Shown here: positions 25,342 through 34,113 of the stretch, one piece after another
Numbering within the stretch: position 1 is the stretch's first letter
Layout of the letters: each line of letters opens with the position of its first letter
Source: JAWXVD01 sp044425705
GTDB lineage: Bacteria; Bacillota; Clostridia; Lachnospirales; Lachnospiraceae
Direction of reading: 5' to 3'
Assembly: GCA_044425705.1 (NCBI GenBank)
Contig: JAWXVD010000020.1
Location: 1-36,906 of the forward strand
DNA length: 36,906 nt
The notes under the pieces: generated by a model
What the model was told of the DNA's origin: nothing
What the model saw: only the letters and a program-made list of their open reading frames with translations
Databases searched by the model: none
Translations under genes and position numbers: made by a program

Positions 25342-26931
25342 TTAAACAACTGCTTCGATTAATGTTTTACCACCAACCTCAATGCGCTTTACTCCAACTT
25401 CTTTATGCTGATTAAAATTAAAGCTTAACAGGTACCCTTTCTCTAAATGGTAATAGTCTAAATATTCAGTGAGCTGCTGTTCGCCACGGGTATTGTATTC
25501 ATCTCTATGCCATATCTTCATTTCGATAATATACTGCTTACCACGGTAATCGATGATAATATCTGTCCTTTGCATATCCCTAGTCTGGGCTTCAATGTAG
25601 TAGTTCCCAACACCATTGATAATTGGCTTTAGGTAGAGCAAGAAAAATTTTCGCCCTTCTTCCTCCTTGAAAGCCTGTGATTTATTTCCGTAGATATCAT
25701 TAAAATGTTGCACAAACTTTTCGAGAATTCGTTCCATGTGCAACTGGTCATTGTGAATAAATTGGTTTTTATTTTGGAAGGCGTGCAAATACGTATCGTT
25801 TTCATCCATTTCATCGGATAAAAACTGCTCATATAAAATAATTTCGAAAATACGGTTAGCGATTGCTACAAGTCCATTTTTATTTTTTATAAATCCAAAC
25901 ATTTCCCCAGTTTGAATAGAGTCATTTCGTATGTTGTATGTCCTGCTTTGTCCCTCAAATAAAAGAGAATAAACCATCTTTCGTATTTTTTCATAATCGT
26001 ATAGTTTATGAATTAGTGAATCAAAAAGTGCGTTTTGCTCATTTAACAATAATTTAATCGCTTGTAGGATTCCCTCTTTTGTCCATGCAGATGCTTTCGT
26101 TGGAAATTGTTCTGTTCCTACTATGATTTCATCTATTAATTTGCAAATACGAGATACTAAGAAAGGATATCCAGCAGTGTAGTCATAAATAAGAGTAGAG
26201 ATTTCATCCATATCCATTCCAGTCCTATAGTCTTCTTCATAATCGCTAAGCATTCTGGCAATATCATTAGTTGAAAAATTCATATTAACATTAAAATCAG
26301 CTGCAATATTCCAAGGGATATTCTTTCTCGATGGTTCATCAGGGTGTATTTTCATTTTCAAGTTTTTAATGTCATATACACCTGCTAGAATTACACTGTG
26401 GAAGGTGGCCCTGATACCACGTTTCAAATAATATGCACGAAGCTGTGATAAAAAATCTAAAAACACTTGGTTATTTGAAGCATTGTCAACTTCATCTATC
26501 AGTAATACAATAGGCTTCGCAGAATTCTCACATAGTTTGCTTAATATTTGAAACAAGCTAGATAATCTTGGATTTTGATGATTGACAAACGAAATAAGTG
26601 CATCCTGTACCGAACTAATATAATCGGGATACGTGCTTAAAATGTTTTCAGCAAAAACAGTAGAAAATACCTGCTCATTCTTAAAATCTTCCGTACTAAA
26701 CTCTTGAAAATCAAGACTGAACACAATATATTCATCAGATATATAATCGGCTAATGCGGCTAATGTAGTGGTTTTACCATACTGCCTTGCTTTCGTAATG
26801 GTGAAGTATTTTCTGGCATCTATTAATTTTTTGATCTCTTTACAGCGTTCTTGCAAATCAACCATGTAATGTTCTTCTGGAAAACATACACCTTCTGTAT
26901 TAAAGTGTTTTCTTATTTTTACAATGCTCAT
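25342..26931 (-). CDS. AAA-family ATPase with C-terminal PD-(D/E)XK nuclease-like domain, paralogue C
   Basis: 529 residues, the same length and layout as paralogues A and B, with KARQYGKTT, IVLLIDEVD, RTDIIID and YIIEMKIW. The first 290 residues follow paralogue B, apart from short patches (MDMDEIS, KEGILQAIKL) that match A. Residues about 297-386 (NEQNALFDS, LFEGQSRTYNIRNDS, LYEQFLSDEMDENDTY) are unlike both. From residue 387 to the end all three are again nearly the same. The start is ATG 26931 behind AGGAGG-like GGAGG, with its own promoter, so it is a single-gene unit. The pattern suggests exchange of internal modules by recombination. Biological role unknown. Confidence 0.85.
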   Translation of the reverse strand: MSIVKIRKHFNTEGVCFPEEHYMVDLQERCKEIKKLIDARKYFTITKARQYGKTTTLAALADYISDEYIVFSLDFQEFSTEDFKNEQVFSTVFAENILSTYPDYISSVQDALISFVNHQNPRLSSLFQILSKLCENSAKPIVLLIDEVDNASNNQVFLDFLSQLRAYYLKRGIRATFHSVILAGVYDIKNLKMKIHPDEPSRKNIPWNIAADFNVNMNFSTNDIARMLSDYEEDYRTGMDMDEISTLIYDYTAGYPFLVSRICKLIDEIIVGTEQFPTKASAWTKEGILQAIKLLLNEQNALFDSLIHKLYDYEKIRKMVYSLLFEGQSRTYNIRNDSIQTGEMFGFIKNKNGLVAIANRIFEIILYEQFLSDEMDENDTYLHAFQNKNQFIHNDQLHMERILEKFVQHFNDIYGNKSQAFKEEEGRKFFLLYLKPIINGVGNYYIEAQTRDMQRTDIIIDYRGKQYIIEMKIWHRDEYNTRGEQQLTEYLDYYHLEKGYLLSFNFNQHKEVGVKRIEVGGKTLIEAVV

Positions 26932-26953
26932 TGTTAATATTCCTCCATAAAAA

Positions 26954-26982
26954 CATAGTATCGGATTCCCAATACTACGTCA
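26954..26982 (-). promoter_or_regulatory. Promoter for paralogue C
   Basis: On the minus strand TTGACG (26982-26977) and TACTAT (26959-26954) are separated by 17 bases, a good sigma-A-type match, and the -10 lies about 22 bases before the ATG. Confidence 0.55.
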
Positions 26983-27012
26983 ATGACTGTGTCGGTTTTT
27001 CCGCAATATAAC

Positions 27013-27041
27013 TTGCTTTCTAGGGTGCTATCGTTTAATAT
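27013..27041 (+). promoter_or_regulatory. Candidate promoter for ugd
   Basis: TTGCTT (27013-27018) and TAATAT (27036-27041) are separated by 17 bases and lie about 60 bases before the ugd start. This would begin the second glycan transcript. Confidence 0.5.
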
Positions 27042-27099
27042 AGTTACATGAGGCTTTTGAGTTGATGAAAAAAGTTGTTAAAAAAGTGAGGACAAGAGT

Positions 27100-28410
27100 A
27101 TGAAAATAGCAGTAGCAGGAACAGGATATGTAGGATTAGTAGCTGGTGTTTGTTTTGCGGAAGTAGGACACCATGTGACTTGTGTGGATATAGATGAGAA
27201 TAAAGTGAAATTAATGGAAAGTGGTGTGTCACCGATCTATGAAGATGGATTAGAGGAGTTGATGCAGAAAAATAATGCAACAGGCAGACTGCATTATACC
27301 ACAGATTATAAAAATGCTTACAAAGATGCAGATGCCATTTTCATTGGTGTGGGTACTCCAGAGATGCCTGATGGAAATGCTAATTTAAGTTATATTGCAA
27401 CAGTTTGTAGACAGATTGCAGAATCCGTGGAGAAGGATTGTTTAGTGGTTGTAAAATCTACGGTTCCAATCGGTACCAATGATAAAGTAGAACAATTTAT
27501 CAAAGATTTTTTGATTCATGATGTAAAGATAGAGGTGGCTTCTAACCCGGAATTTTTGGCACAGGGTACAGCGGTTAGAGATACTTTACACGCTGCACGT
27601 ATTATTATCGGTACCCAGTCTAAAGAGGCAGAGGCGAAAATGAAAGCGATTTATGAACCATTTAACCTACCGATTGTATCGGTTAAGAGACGTTCAGCGG
27701 AAATGATTAAGTATGCATGTAATGATTTCTTAGCCCTTAAGATTTCTTATATGAATGATATCGCGAATCTTTGTGAGCTTGTAGGGGCAGACATTGAAGA
27801 TGTAGCAAAGGGCATGAGCTTTGATGCACGTATTGGCGACAAGTTCTTAAATGCAGGTATTGGTTTTGGGGGTAGTTGCTTCCCGAAAGATACAAAGGCT
27901 TTGAAATTCCTTGCAAAACAGCAGGGTTATGAATTAAAGACAGTAGAGGCTTGTGTAGAAGTGAATACCAGACAAAAAACACGTCTCTTTGAAAAAGCAA
28001 AAGATAGAATGATTACCTTTAATGGATTAAAGGTAGCAGTATTAGGACTCACCTTTAAGGCAGGTACCGATGATTTAAGAGAAGCTCCATCTTCTGAAAA
28101 TATCAAATTATTGTTGGCTAGAGGGGCAGAAATCTACGCCTATGATCCAGCAGGGGAAACTAGAGCAAAAATGGAGTTTCCAGAAGGGCAGAATGGTCCT
28201 GGTGTGATGCATTACGTTGATACACCACAGGAAGCATTGAGGGAAGCGAATATTTGTTTTATCTTTACAGAATGGCCAGAAATTAAAGGTGTAAAAATAG
28301 AAGAATATAAACAATTAATGAGAATTCCATTGGTATATGATGGTAGAAATCTTTATAAGGTAGATGAAATGAAAGATGCTGGTGTGGAGTATTACAGCAT
28401 CGGTAGATAG
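27100..28410 (+). CDS. ugd: UDP-glucose 6-dehydrogenase
   Basis: A 436-residue cytoplasmic enzyme that oxidises UDP-glucose to UDP-glucuronate with two NAD+. It has the N-terminal Rossmann motif GTGYVGLVAG (7-16), VGTPEMPDG, the conserved EFLAQGTAVRD segment, and the catalytic Cys in GFGGSCFPKD (C260). The C-terminal nucleotide-binding part has LGLTFKAGTDDLREAPS. Length and order are those of the UDP-glucose/GDP-mannose dehydrogenase family; the substrate UDP-glucose fits best with the epimerase next door. The start is ATG 27100 after GTGAGGA. It heads the second plus-strand run and provides uronic-acid precursor for the surface glycan. Confidence 0.95.
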   Translation: MKIAVAGTGYVGLVAGVCFAEVGHHVTCVDIDENKVKLMESGVSPIYEDGLEELMQKNNATGRLHYTTDYKNAYKDADAIFIGVGTPEMPDGNANLSYIATVCRQIAESVEKDCLVVVKSTVPIGTNDKVEQFIKDFLIHDVKIEVASNPEFLAQGTAVRDTLHAARIIIGTQSKEAEAKMKAIYEPFNLPIVSVKRRSAEMIKYACNDFLALKISYMNDIANLCELVGADIEDVAKGMSFDARIGDKFLNAGIGFGGSCFPKDTKALKFLAKQQGYELKTVEACVEVNTRQKTRLFEKAKDRMITFNGLKVAVLGLTFKAGTDDLREAPSSENIKLLLARGAEIYAYDPAGETRAKMEFPEGQNGPGVMHYVDTPQEALREANICFIFTEWPEIKGVKIEEYKQLMRIPLVYDGRNLYKVDEMKDAGVEYYSIGR

Positions 28411-28434
28411 ATAAAGAATGGATAGCTATAGAAA

Positions 28435-28464
28435 GATAGTTATATAAGAGATAGTTATATAAGA
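28435..28464. repeat. 15-bp tandem repeat, two full units
   Basis: GATAGTTATATAAGA is repeated head to tail at 28435-28449 and 28450-28464, with a shortened third unit (GATTATATA) behind. It lies in the gap between ugd and the epimerase gene. Likely replication slippage. Confidence 0.6.
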
Positions 28465-28524
28465 GATTATATAGGTCATGTGTGAACAGAAACATGTTGC
28501 CATGTAAAAGTTAGGAGAACCACA

Positions 28525-29517
28525 ATGCAAGGATTGGATCAAAACAAAACATACTTTATTACAGGAGGGGCGGGATTTATTGGATTTTTCTTGTCAAAGA
28601 AATTGCTAGAGCTAGGAGCCACTGTGATTGGTTTTGACAATATGAACGATTATTATGAAGTATCTTTAAAAGAAGACCGTTTGAAAATCTTAGAAGGATT
28701 TGAAAACTATACCTTTGTGAAAGGTGATTTATCTAATAAAAGTGATGTAGATGGAGTCTTTGAAACATATCGTCCTGAAATTGTAGTGAATTTAGGAGCA
28801 CAGGCAGGTGTCAGATATAGCATTGATTGTCCTGAAGCTTATATGCAATCTAATATGATGGGATTTTTCCATATTTTAGAGGGATGCCGTCACTATCCAG
28901 TAGAACATCTTGTGTTTGCTTCTTCTAGTTCGGTATATGGAGGCAATGAGAAGATACCGTTTTCAACTACTGATCAAGTAGACAAGCCGGTGAGTCTTTA
29001 TGCAGCCACCAAGAAATCAAATGAATTGATGGCATATTCTTACAGTAAATTGTATCAAATCCCTGTTACAGGATTGCGTTTCTTTACCGTGTATGGTCCT
29101 ATGGGAAGACCCGATATGGCATATTTTAAATTCGCTAAAAAGATAATGGCAGGAGAGAAGATACAAATTTATAACAATGGAGATATGTATCGTGATTTTA
29201 CGTATATAGATGATATTGTCATTGGAATAGAGAATATGTTATGTAATTCACCAGCAGAAGATGATAAGGGTGTACTCTATAAAATTTATAATATTGGAAA
29301 TAATAAACCAGAGAAGCTAATGGATTACATCAACACGTTAGAAAAATGTCTTGGGAAAGAAGCGGTAAAAGAATTTTTGCCTATGCAACCAGGTGATGTA
29401 TATCAAACTTATGCAGATGTTAGCGATTTAATGGAAGACTTCGATTTTAAGCCAAGTACAACTATTGAAGAAGGGCTAAGTAAATTCGTGGAGTGGTTTA
29501 AAGAGTATTATCAGTAG
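28525..29517 (+). CDS. NAD-dependent epimerase, UDP-glucuronate 4-epimerase-like
   Basis: A 330-residue short-chain dehydrogenase-type epimerase. It has the NAD motif GGAGFIG (14-20), NLGAQAGVRYSI, the catalytic SSSSVYG and Y159-x3-K163 (YAATKK), LRFFTVYGPMGRPDMA, YRDFTYIDDIV and the C-terminal MQPGDVYQTYADVS. The AGVRYS and GRPDMA segments are those of UDP-glucuronate 4-epimerases (LspL/Cap1J type) rather than GalE. With ugd just upstream, the likely path is UDP-glucose to UDP-glucuronate to UDP-galacturonate. The start is ATG 28525 with AGGAG upstream. Confidence 0.88.
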   Translation: MQGLDQNKTYFITGGAGFIGFFLSKKLLELGATVIGFDNMNDYYEVSLKEDRLKILEGFENYTFVKGDLSNKSDVDGVFETYRPEIVVNLGAQAGVRYSIDCPEAYMQSNMMGFFHILEGCRHYPVEHLVFASSSSVYGGNEKIPFSTTDQVDKPVSLYAATKKSNELMAYSYSKLYQIPVTGLRFFTVYGPMGRPDMAYFKFAKKIMAGEKIQIYNNGDMYRDFTYIDDIVIGIENMLCNSPAEDDKGVLYKIYNIGNNKPEKLMDYINTLEKCLGKEAVKEFLPMQPGDVYQTYADVSDLMEDFDFKPSTTIEEGLSKFVEWFKEYYQ

Positions 29518-29652
29518 TACTAATAAGGAAAGTATTTTTATTAAACAATTAGATGATAAAGTAAGTGTTTTGAATGAACAATGTATGTAGAAATAAGTGT
29601 AACGGTTTAGCTCATAGTTGAATAGTTAAGAAATAAGCAAAGGAAACAACAA

Positions 29653-30423
29653 ATGGAACATAGAAACGGAAAACTGCAATTACCTATGGTGACCCTCTGT
29701 GCCATGTCTAGTATTAAGATTTCAGAAACTCTAAGAGCTATGGAATATAGCATGAGAGAAATCGATTTTGGTGATGTGATTATCATTACCCATGAAAAGC
29801 CAAAGAACTTGCCGCAAGGTATTCGATATGAGTATATAGACCAGTTAACAGATATAGATCGCTTTAATTATACAACGGTATATGAAATGGGTGATTACAT
29901 TAAGACAGAATTTGCCTTGTTAGTACATTATGATGGTTTTGTAGTGAATCCTGATATGTGGAGAGATGAATTTTTAGAATATGACTATATTGGCTCTCCT
30001 TGGCCAATGCCACAGGAAGGTGATACGACTACTTATAGAGATGTTGATGGAAACATTTGCAGGGTGGGAAATAGTGTATCCATTCGTAGCAAACGTTTAT
30101 TAAATTTTCCTAGAGAAACAGATATGCCTTGGACAGCAGAAAAAGGTTGGTTTAATGAAGACGGATTTATTTGTTGTAGAAATAAACACTTATTTGAAGC
30201 GGCAGGTATGAAGTTCGCGCCCTTAGAATTAGCTATTTATTTTGGCCATGAAAATATGATTCCAGAGATAGAAGGGAAAAATATTCGCCCCTTTGTATTC
30301 CATAAATGGATGGGGAGCAATAGTGAATATCCTGATTTTAGACCAAAAATAAAAGAGCAAAATAAGTTCATCATAGCATGCAAAGTGTTTGTTTGGAATT
30401 TACTTCACGGGAGGAAGAAATAG
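29653..30423 (+). CDS. DUF5672 family protein, probable glycosyltransferase
   Basis: A 256-residue soluble protein. LPMVTLCAMSSIKI begins a nucleotide-sugar-binding-like fold; FALLVHYDGFVVNP and YDYIGSPWP are the DUF5672 hallmarks, and WFNEDGFIC with FGHENMIPE forms the usual second half. The family is widespread in glycan loci and is predicted to be a GT-A-type glycosyltransferase. The common VGNGGFSLRS segment reads VGNSVSIRS here, a small departure. The start is ATG 29653 with AAAGGAA upstream. The stop is three bases before the next start, so the two are coupled. Sugar specificity unknown. Confidence 0.82.
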   Translation: MEHRNGKLQLPMVTLCAMSSIKISETLRAMEYSMREIDFGDVIIITHEKPKNLPQGIRYEYIDQLTDIDRFNYTTVYEMGDYIKTEFALLVHYDGFVVNPDMWRDEFLEYDYIGSPWPMPQEGDTTTYRDVDGNICRVGNSVSIRSKRLLNFPRETDMPWTAEKGWFNEDGFICCRNKHLFEAAGMKFAPLELAIYFGHENMIPEIEGKNIRPFVFHKWMGSNSEYPDFRPKIKEQNKFIIACKVFVWNLLHGRKK

Positions 30424-30426
30424 AAG

Positions 30427-31377
30427 ATGGTATATGATTGTTTTCAATTCTTTAATGAATTGGATATTTTAAAATTAAGAATGCATATTTTAAGTCCTGT
30501 GGTGGACAAATTTGTCATTAGTGAGGCTACCACTACTTTTTCTAGTATAGAAAAACCGCTATATTATGAAGAAAATAAGGAAATGTTCAAAGAATTTGAG
30601 GATAAAATTATCCATGTTGTGGTAGATGATACCCCACAAGGAGATACTCATGTAAGGGATACTTTTCAAAAAAGTGCAGTAGGCAGAGGCTTAGTAAATT
30701 GTACAGATGATGATATTATTATCTTTAGCGATTTAGATGAAATTCCCAACCCAGTGAAAATCAAAGAGATTTTAGCAGACTTCCAAAAAGATAAAATTTA
30801 TCACTTTGCTCAAAAATTATTCTATTGCTATCTGAATATGGAAGAAGTGTCAGGAAAATTATTATCTTTTGCAGGTGATTTTGATAATGTAGAAAAAAAA
30901 CAATGGATTGGTAGTAAATTGTGTAGCTATCAATTATTAAAAGAGCAACAATTAGAATTAGGAGACTTGCGTTTCCCAGAAAGAAAAGAATGCGGTATTC
31001 GTGTGGCAGAAGGGGGATGGCATTTTGGATATATGGGAGGACGTGGAGAAGCAGACATTAAAAAACGTGTAGCTCAGAAAGTAGTGTCAGCAGCACATCA
31101 AGAATATAACAGTAAAGAAGTATTAGCCGATGTAGCGGATCAGATTAAAGATGGAAAAGATATTTTTGGAAGAAATGCATCTTTCGTAAGAAGAAAAATT
31201 GATGCTTCTTACCCAGAATATATTAGAGAGCATCAAAAAGAATTACAACATTTGATTCTACAAGAGGAATCTGATACAATAAAAAAGGTACGCCATATAA
31301 AAAGGAAAGTTCGTAAATTATATGAAAAAGGATTACGAGGATTCCGAAGAATAGGACGAAAACTAGGGCTTAAATAA
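30427..31377 (+). CDS. Glycosyltransferase family 17-like protein
   Basis: A 316-residue soluble protein beginning MVYDCFQFFNELDILKLRM, with VDKFVISEAT, DDIIIFSDLDEIPNP (D102-x-D104) and GGWHFGYMGG. This is the pattern of GT17, named after eukaryotic beta-1,4-mannosyl-glycoprotein N-acetylglucosaminyltransferase; bacterial members sit in surface-polysaccharide loci and may add another sugar. The C-terminus (about 275-316) is very basic (KVRHIKRKVRKLYEKG), which may hold it to the membrane. The start is ATG 30427 with GAGGAAG in the end of the DUF5672 gene. Donor and acceptor cannot be read. Confidence 0.85.
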   Translation: MVYDCFQFFNELDILKLRMHILSPVVDKFVISEATTTFSSIEKPLYYEENKEMFKEFEDKIIHVVVDDTPQGDTHVRDTFQKSAVGRGLVNCTDDDIIIFSDLDEIPNPVKIKEILADFQKDKIYHFAQKLFYCYLNMEEVSGKLLSFAGDFDNVEKKQWIGSKLCSYQLLKEQQLELGDLRFPERKECGIRVAEGGWHFGYMGGRGEADIKKRVAQKVVSAAHQEYNSKEVLADVADQIKDGKDIFGRNASFVRRKIDASYPEYIREHQKELQHLILQEESDTIKKVRHIKRKVRKLYEKGLRGFRRIGRKLGLK

Positions 31378-31435
31378 TAAGAAATAAAGCAAGAAGAGAT
31401 ATAGTAATAAGAGACAAAGCAAGAAGAAATATAGC
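31376..31435. repeat. 30-bp imperfect tandem repeat, two units and a fragment
   Basis: Units 31376-31405 and 31406-31435 share AATAAG, AAAGCAAGAAG and ATATAG with a few differences, and a third degenerate copy runs into the ribosome site of the next gene (GAGGAAG). It fills the whole gap between the GT17 and GT2 genes. Confidence 0.6.
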
Positions 31436-31461
31436 AATAGGAAATTGAGGAAGAGTTATTG

Positions 31462-32418
31462 ATGGTAAAGGTATCTATATGTATTCCAACTTATAATAAT
31501 GTGGAAGAGGTAAAGCGATTGGTAGCTTCTATTTCTGTACAAACGTATACAGATTACGAAGTGATTATAACCGATGATTCTACCAATACAGAAATTCAAG
31601 AATATATAGAATCTGCGAATAGTAGCATACGATATTATCATAACGAAAAACCTCTTGGCCATATTTTTAATTGGAACAAAGCCATTTCTTATGCAAATGG
31701 TGAATTTGTCAAGATTATGTTTAGTGATGACTGGTTTACAAAAGAGACAAGCTTAGGAGAATTAGTAGCTTTATTAGAAGAAAATCCAAAGGCTTCCTTA
31801 GCGTTCAGTGGAAATTTGCAGGTTTCTAAAAAGGAGACAGTAGACAGAGCAGCTAGTCATGAATATTTAGAAAAATTAAGAGATAATTATAGATATTTGT
31901 TTATCAGTAATCAAATCGGTGCACCTAGCAATACCTTATATCGAAGAAAGGATGAAAATAAATTTTCACCCTCAGCGTCTGTCATTTCACCCTTGCAAGC
32001 AAGTGAAATCGCTAGCCTTAAATCTCGGTTCATGTTTGATCCCAAGAGCAATTGGGCATCGGATGTGTTTTTGTATTTTGAAATCTTAAAAGAAAATCCT
32101 GTTTTTGTTGATACCAAGGAACCCCTTATATCGATAGGAATTCACGAAAATCAGTACACAGAAATGTTTTCTCAAAAAGATAATCGGATCTATAAAGATT
32201 ATGAATATATGTTTCAAAAATATCACTTAATAGAAGACCTAGAGTGTAGTCAGCATTTTTTACAAGCCTATCTTTTGAAATTTCATAAAGGGTTACTAAC
32301 GGCAAAGAAAAATGGCTATCCTATTGGATTTTATTTACCGAAATATATTGCTTTTATGTGGAGAGACATGGTATGTAGCTATGGGAAAGCACTTATTAGG
32401 AAAATCATAAAGAAATAA
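31462..32418 (+). CDS. GT2 family glycosyltransferase (polysaccharide type)
   Basis: A 318-residue enzyme with VSICIPTYNNVEEVKRLV, IITDDS (D38/D39) and FVKIMFSDDWF (D89/D90), the GT-A metal and nucleotide sites. It is of the polysaccharide-synthesis type (WcaA-like) and lacks C-terminal membrane spans, so it differs from the GtrB-like enzymes earlier in the window. It likely adds a sugar to the growing cytoplasmic oligosaccharide. The start is ATG 31462 with GAGGAAG upstream; the TTG immediately before it is less likely. The basic tail IRKIIKK may help membrane attachment. Confidence 0.88.
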   Translation: MVKVSICIPTYNNVEEVKRLVASISVQTYTDYEVIITDDSTNTEIQEYIESANSSIRYYHNEKPLGHIFNWNKAISYANGEFVKIMFSDDWFTKETSLGELVALLEENPKASLAFSGNLQVSKKETVDRAASHEYLEKLRDNYRYLFISNQIGAPSNTLYRRKDENKFSPSASVISPLQASEIASLKSRFMFDPKSNWASDVFLYFEILKENPVFVDTKEPLISIGIHENQYTEMFSQKDNRIYKDYEYMFQKYHLIEDLECSQHFLQAYLLKFHKGLLTAKKNGYPIGFYLPKYIAFMWRDMVCSYGKALIRKIIKK

Positions 32419-32499
32419 AAATGTCATGTGTATAGGGAATCATCATGGCATAAAATAAAATTTGTTTGAAATGCAATAGAGTTTGGAAGGAAAAAAGGA

Positions 32500-34113
32500 A
32501 TGCTTTTTAATTCATATATCTTTATATTATTTATGTTACCCCTTACGGTTATTGTTTATTATGGGTTAAATTATGTAACCTGTGGTATTAAGGAAGAAAA
32601 TGAGTCTACAAATAATGTTTCTGGAAGTTTAGCAACGTTAAAAAATAAAAGATTTAGCTTATGTAAACAACATACAATCAAACCAGGATTATGGTGGCTA
32701 TTTCTCATGTCGCTTTGGTTTTATGGATATTTTAATCCTAGTTATATTATCTTGATTTTAGGAAGCATTATATTCAATTTCTTTTTAACGAAGGGAATGG
32801 ATATCATCCATAAAAAACAGGAATTACAGGGTAAATCACTGATTTTAAAGGTATTATTAATTCTAGGATTGTTATTTAATCTAGGATTGTTATTTTATTT
32901 TAAATATATTGATTTCTTTATCGAAAATATGAATCTAATGCTAAAGGGCGATTGGACAACGCTAAATATTTTGCTGCCCCTTGGAATTAGCTTTTTTACG
33001 TTTCAACAGGTTTCCTACGTAATTGACAGTTATGGGCAAAAAATCAAGACACAATACCATTTTATAGAGTATGCTACCTTTGTTTCTTTTTTTCCACAGC
33101 TAGTGGCTGGGCCTATTGTGTTACACAGCGAGTTGATTCCACAATTACAGGATACAAAGAAAAAGACTTTTGATTACGATAATTTTGCAAAAGGGTTATA
33201 TTCTTTTGCTATGGGACTAGGAAAAAAGGTTTTGCTTGCAGATACCCTGTCTAAAATAGTGGCAGTAGGCTATCTAGAGATGTGGAACTTAAATACTCTT
33301 TCAGTTTGGGTGATTATGCTTTCCTATACGTTGCAGCTTTATTTTGATTTTAGTGGGTATTGCGATATGGCAATGGGAATAGGTTGGATGTTTAACATTA
33401 AGTTACCACAGAACTTTTTTTCACCATATAAGGCGAAAAGTATCAGTGAATTTTGGAAACGTTGGCATATCACATTAACAAGATTTTTTACCACGTATGT
33501 ATATATTCCTTTAGGGGGCAATCGAAAAGGAAATATAAGAAAATATTGTAATACCTTGGTAGTTTTTTTCTTAAGTGGACTTTGGCATGGTGCCAATTGG
33601 ACCTTTGTCTTATGGGGTGTGCTCCATGGAAGTGTGCTCACCATAGAAAAAATTGCAAAAGACTATATAAAAGTGTCGAAAAAGATACCTTTCTTTATAA
33701 AAAAAATAGCAGTCGGTTGTTACGCAATCATTACGTTTTATCTGATTAATGTTGGCTTTGTTATCTTTCGTTCAGAAACGATAGAAGAGGCGAAATTTAT
33801 TATTTCTAAATTGTGGATACCTAATCAAGGAATGATATTTGAAGATATTACAGACTTGGTCAATGATTTTATTGAAATACGCTGTATTATGAGAATAGGA
33901 GCCGTTAGTACATTGGTTGAGCGATTACCTTACCTTCCAGTGGTAATTATATTGATGACCATGTTGGGATTTGTGTTCTTGGGAAAAAATACAGAAGAAA
34001 AAGTAGGATTTGATACATTTGGTATTAAGAGAAGTTTATTTACCATACTGATATTAGTTTGGTGTGTTGTGTCATTAAGTGATGTCAGTGAATTCCTTTA
34101 TTTTAATTTTTAA
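32500..34113 (+). CDS. MBOAT family O-acyltransferase, intact
   Basis: A 537-residue polytopic protein with the MBOAT signatures LGISFFTFQQVSYVID, FFPQLVAGPIVLHSE, YFDFSGYCDMAMG, ISEFWKRWHIT and LSGLWHGANWTFVLWG, where H363 is the catalytic His. It moves an acyl group across the membrane, and the SGNH protein made from the next gene then places it on a glycan, as in DltB/DltD or PatA/PatB. The start is ATG 32500 after AAGGAAAAAAGG. A hydrophilic insertion at about residues 28-60 is absent from the shorter copy at 2818-3678. The stop overlaps the start of the SGNH gene by one base (TAATG), so translation is coupled. Confidence 0.93.
   Translation: MLFNSYIFILFMLPLTVIVYYGLNYVTCGIKEENESTNNVSGSLATLKNKRFSLCKQHTIKPGLWWLFLMSLWFYGYFNPSYIILILGSIIFNFFLTKGMDIIHKKQELQGKSLILKVLLILGLLFNLGLLFYFKYIDFFIENMNLMLKGDWTTLNILLPLGISFFTFQQVSYVIDSYGQKIKTQYHFIEYATFVSFFPQLVAGPIVLHSELIPQLQDTKKKTFDYDNFAKGLYSFAMGLGKKVLLADTLSKIVAVGYLEMWNLNTLSVWVIMLSYTLQLYFDFSGYCDMAMGIGWMFNIKLPQNFFSPYKAKSISEFWKRWHITLTRFFTTYVYIPLGGNRKGNIRKYCNTLVVFFLSGLWHGANWTFVLWGVLHGSVLTIEKIAKDYIKVSKKIPFFIKKIAVGCYAIITFYLINVGFVIFRSETIEEAKFIISKLWIPNQGMIFEDITDLVNDFIEIRCIMRIGAVSTLVERLPYLPVVIILMTMLGFVFLGKNTEEKVGFDTFGIKRSLFTILILVWCVVSLSDVSEFLYFNF

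Noticed and set aside
19349..26931. The three AAA genes read as transposases or as part of an insertion sequence
   Set aside because: No DDE or Tyr/Ser recombinase motifs and no terminal inverted repeats around each gene; the C-terminal domain fits a PD-(D/E)XK nuclease-like fold.
31376..31435. Repeats considered as a CRISPR array
   Set aside because: Units are directly adjacent without unique spacers, there are only two to three copies, and there are no cas genes.
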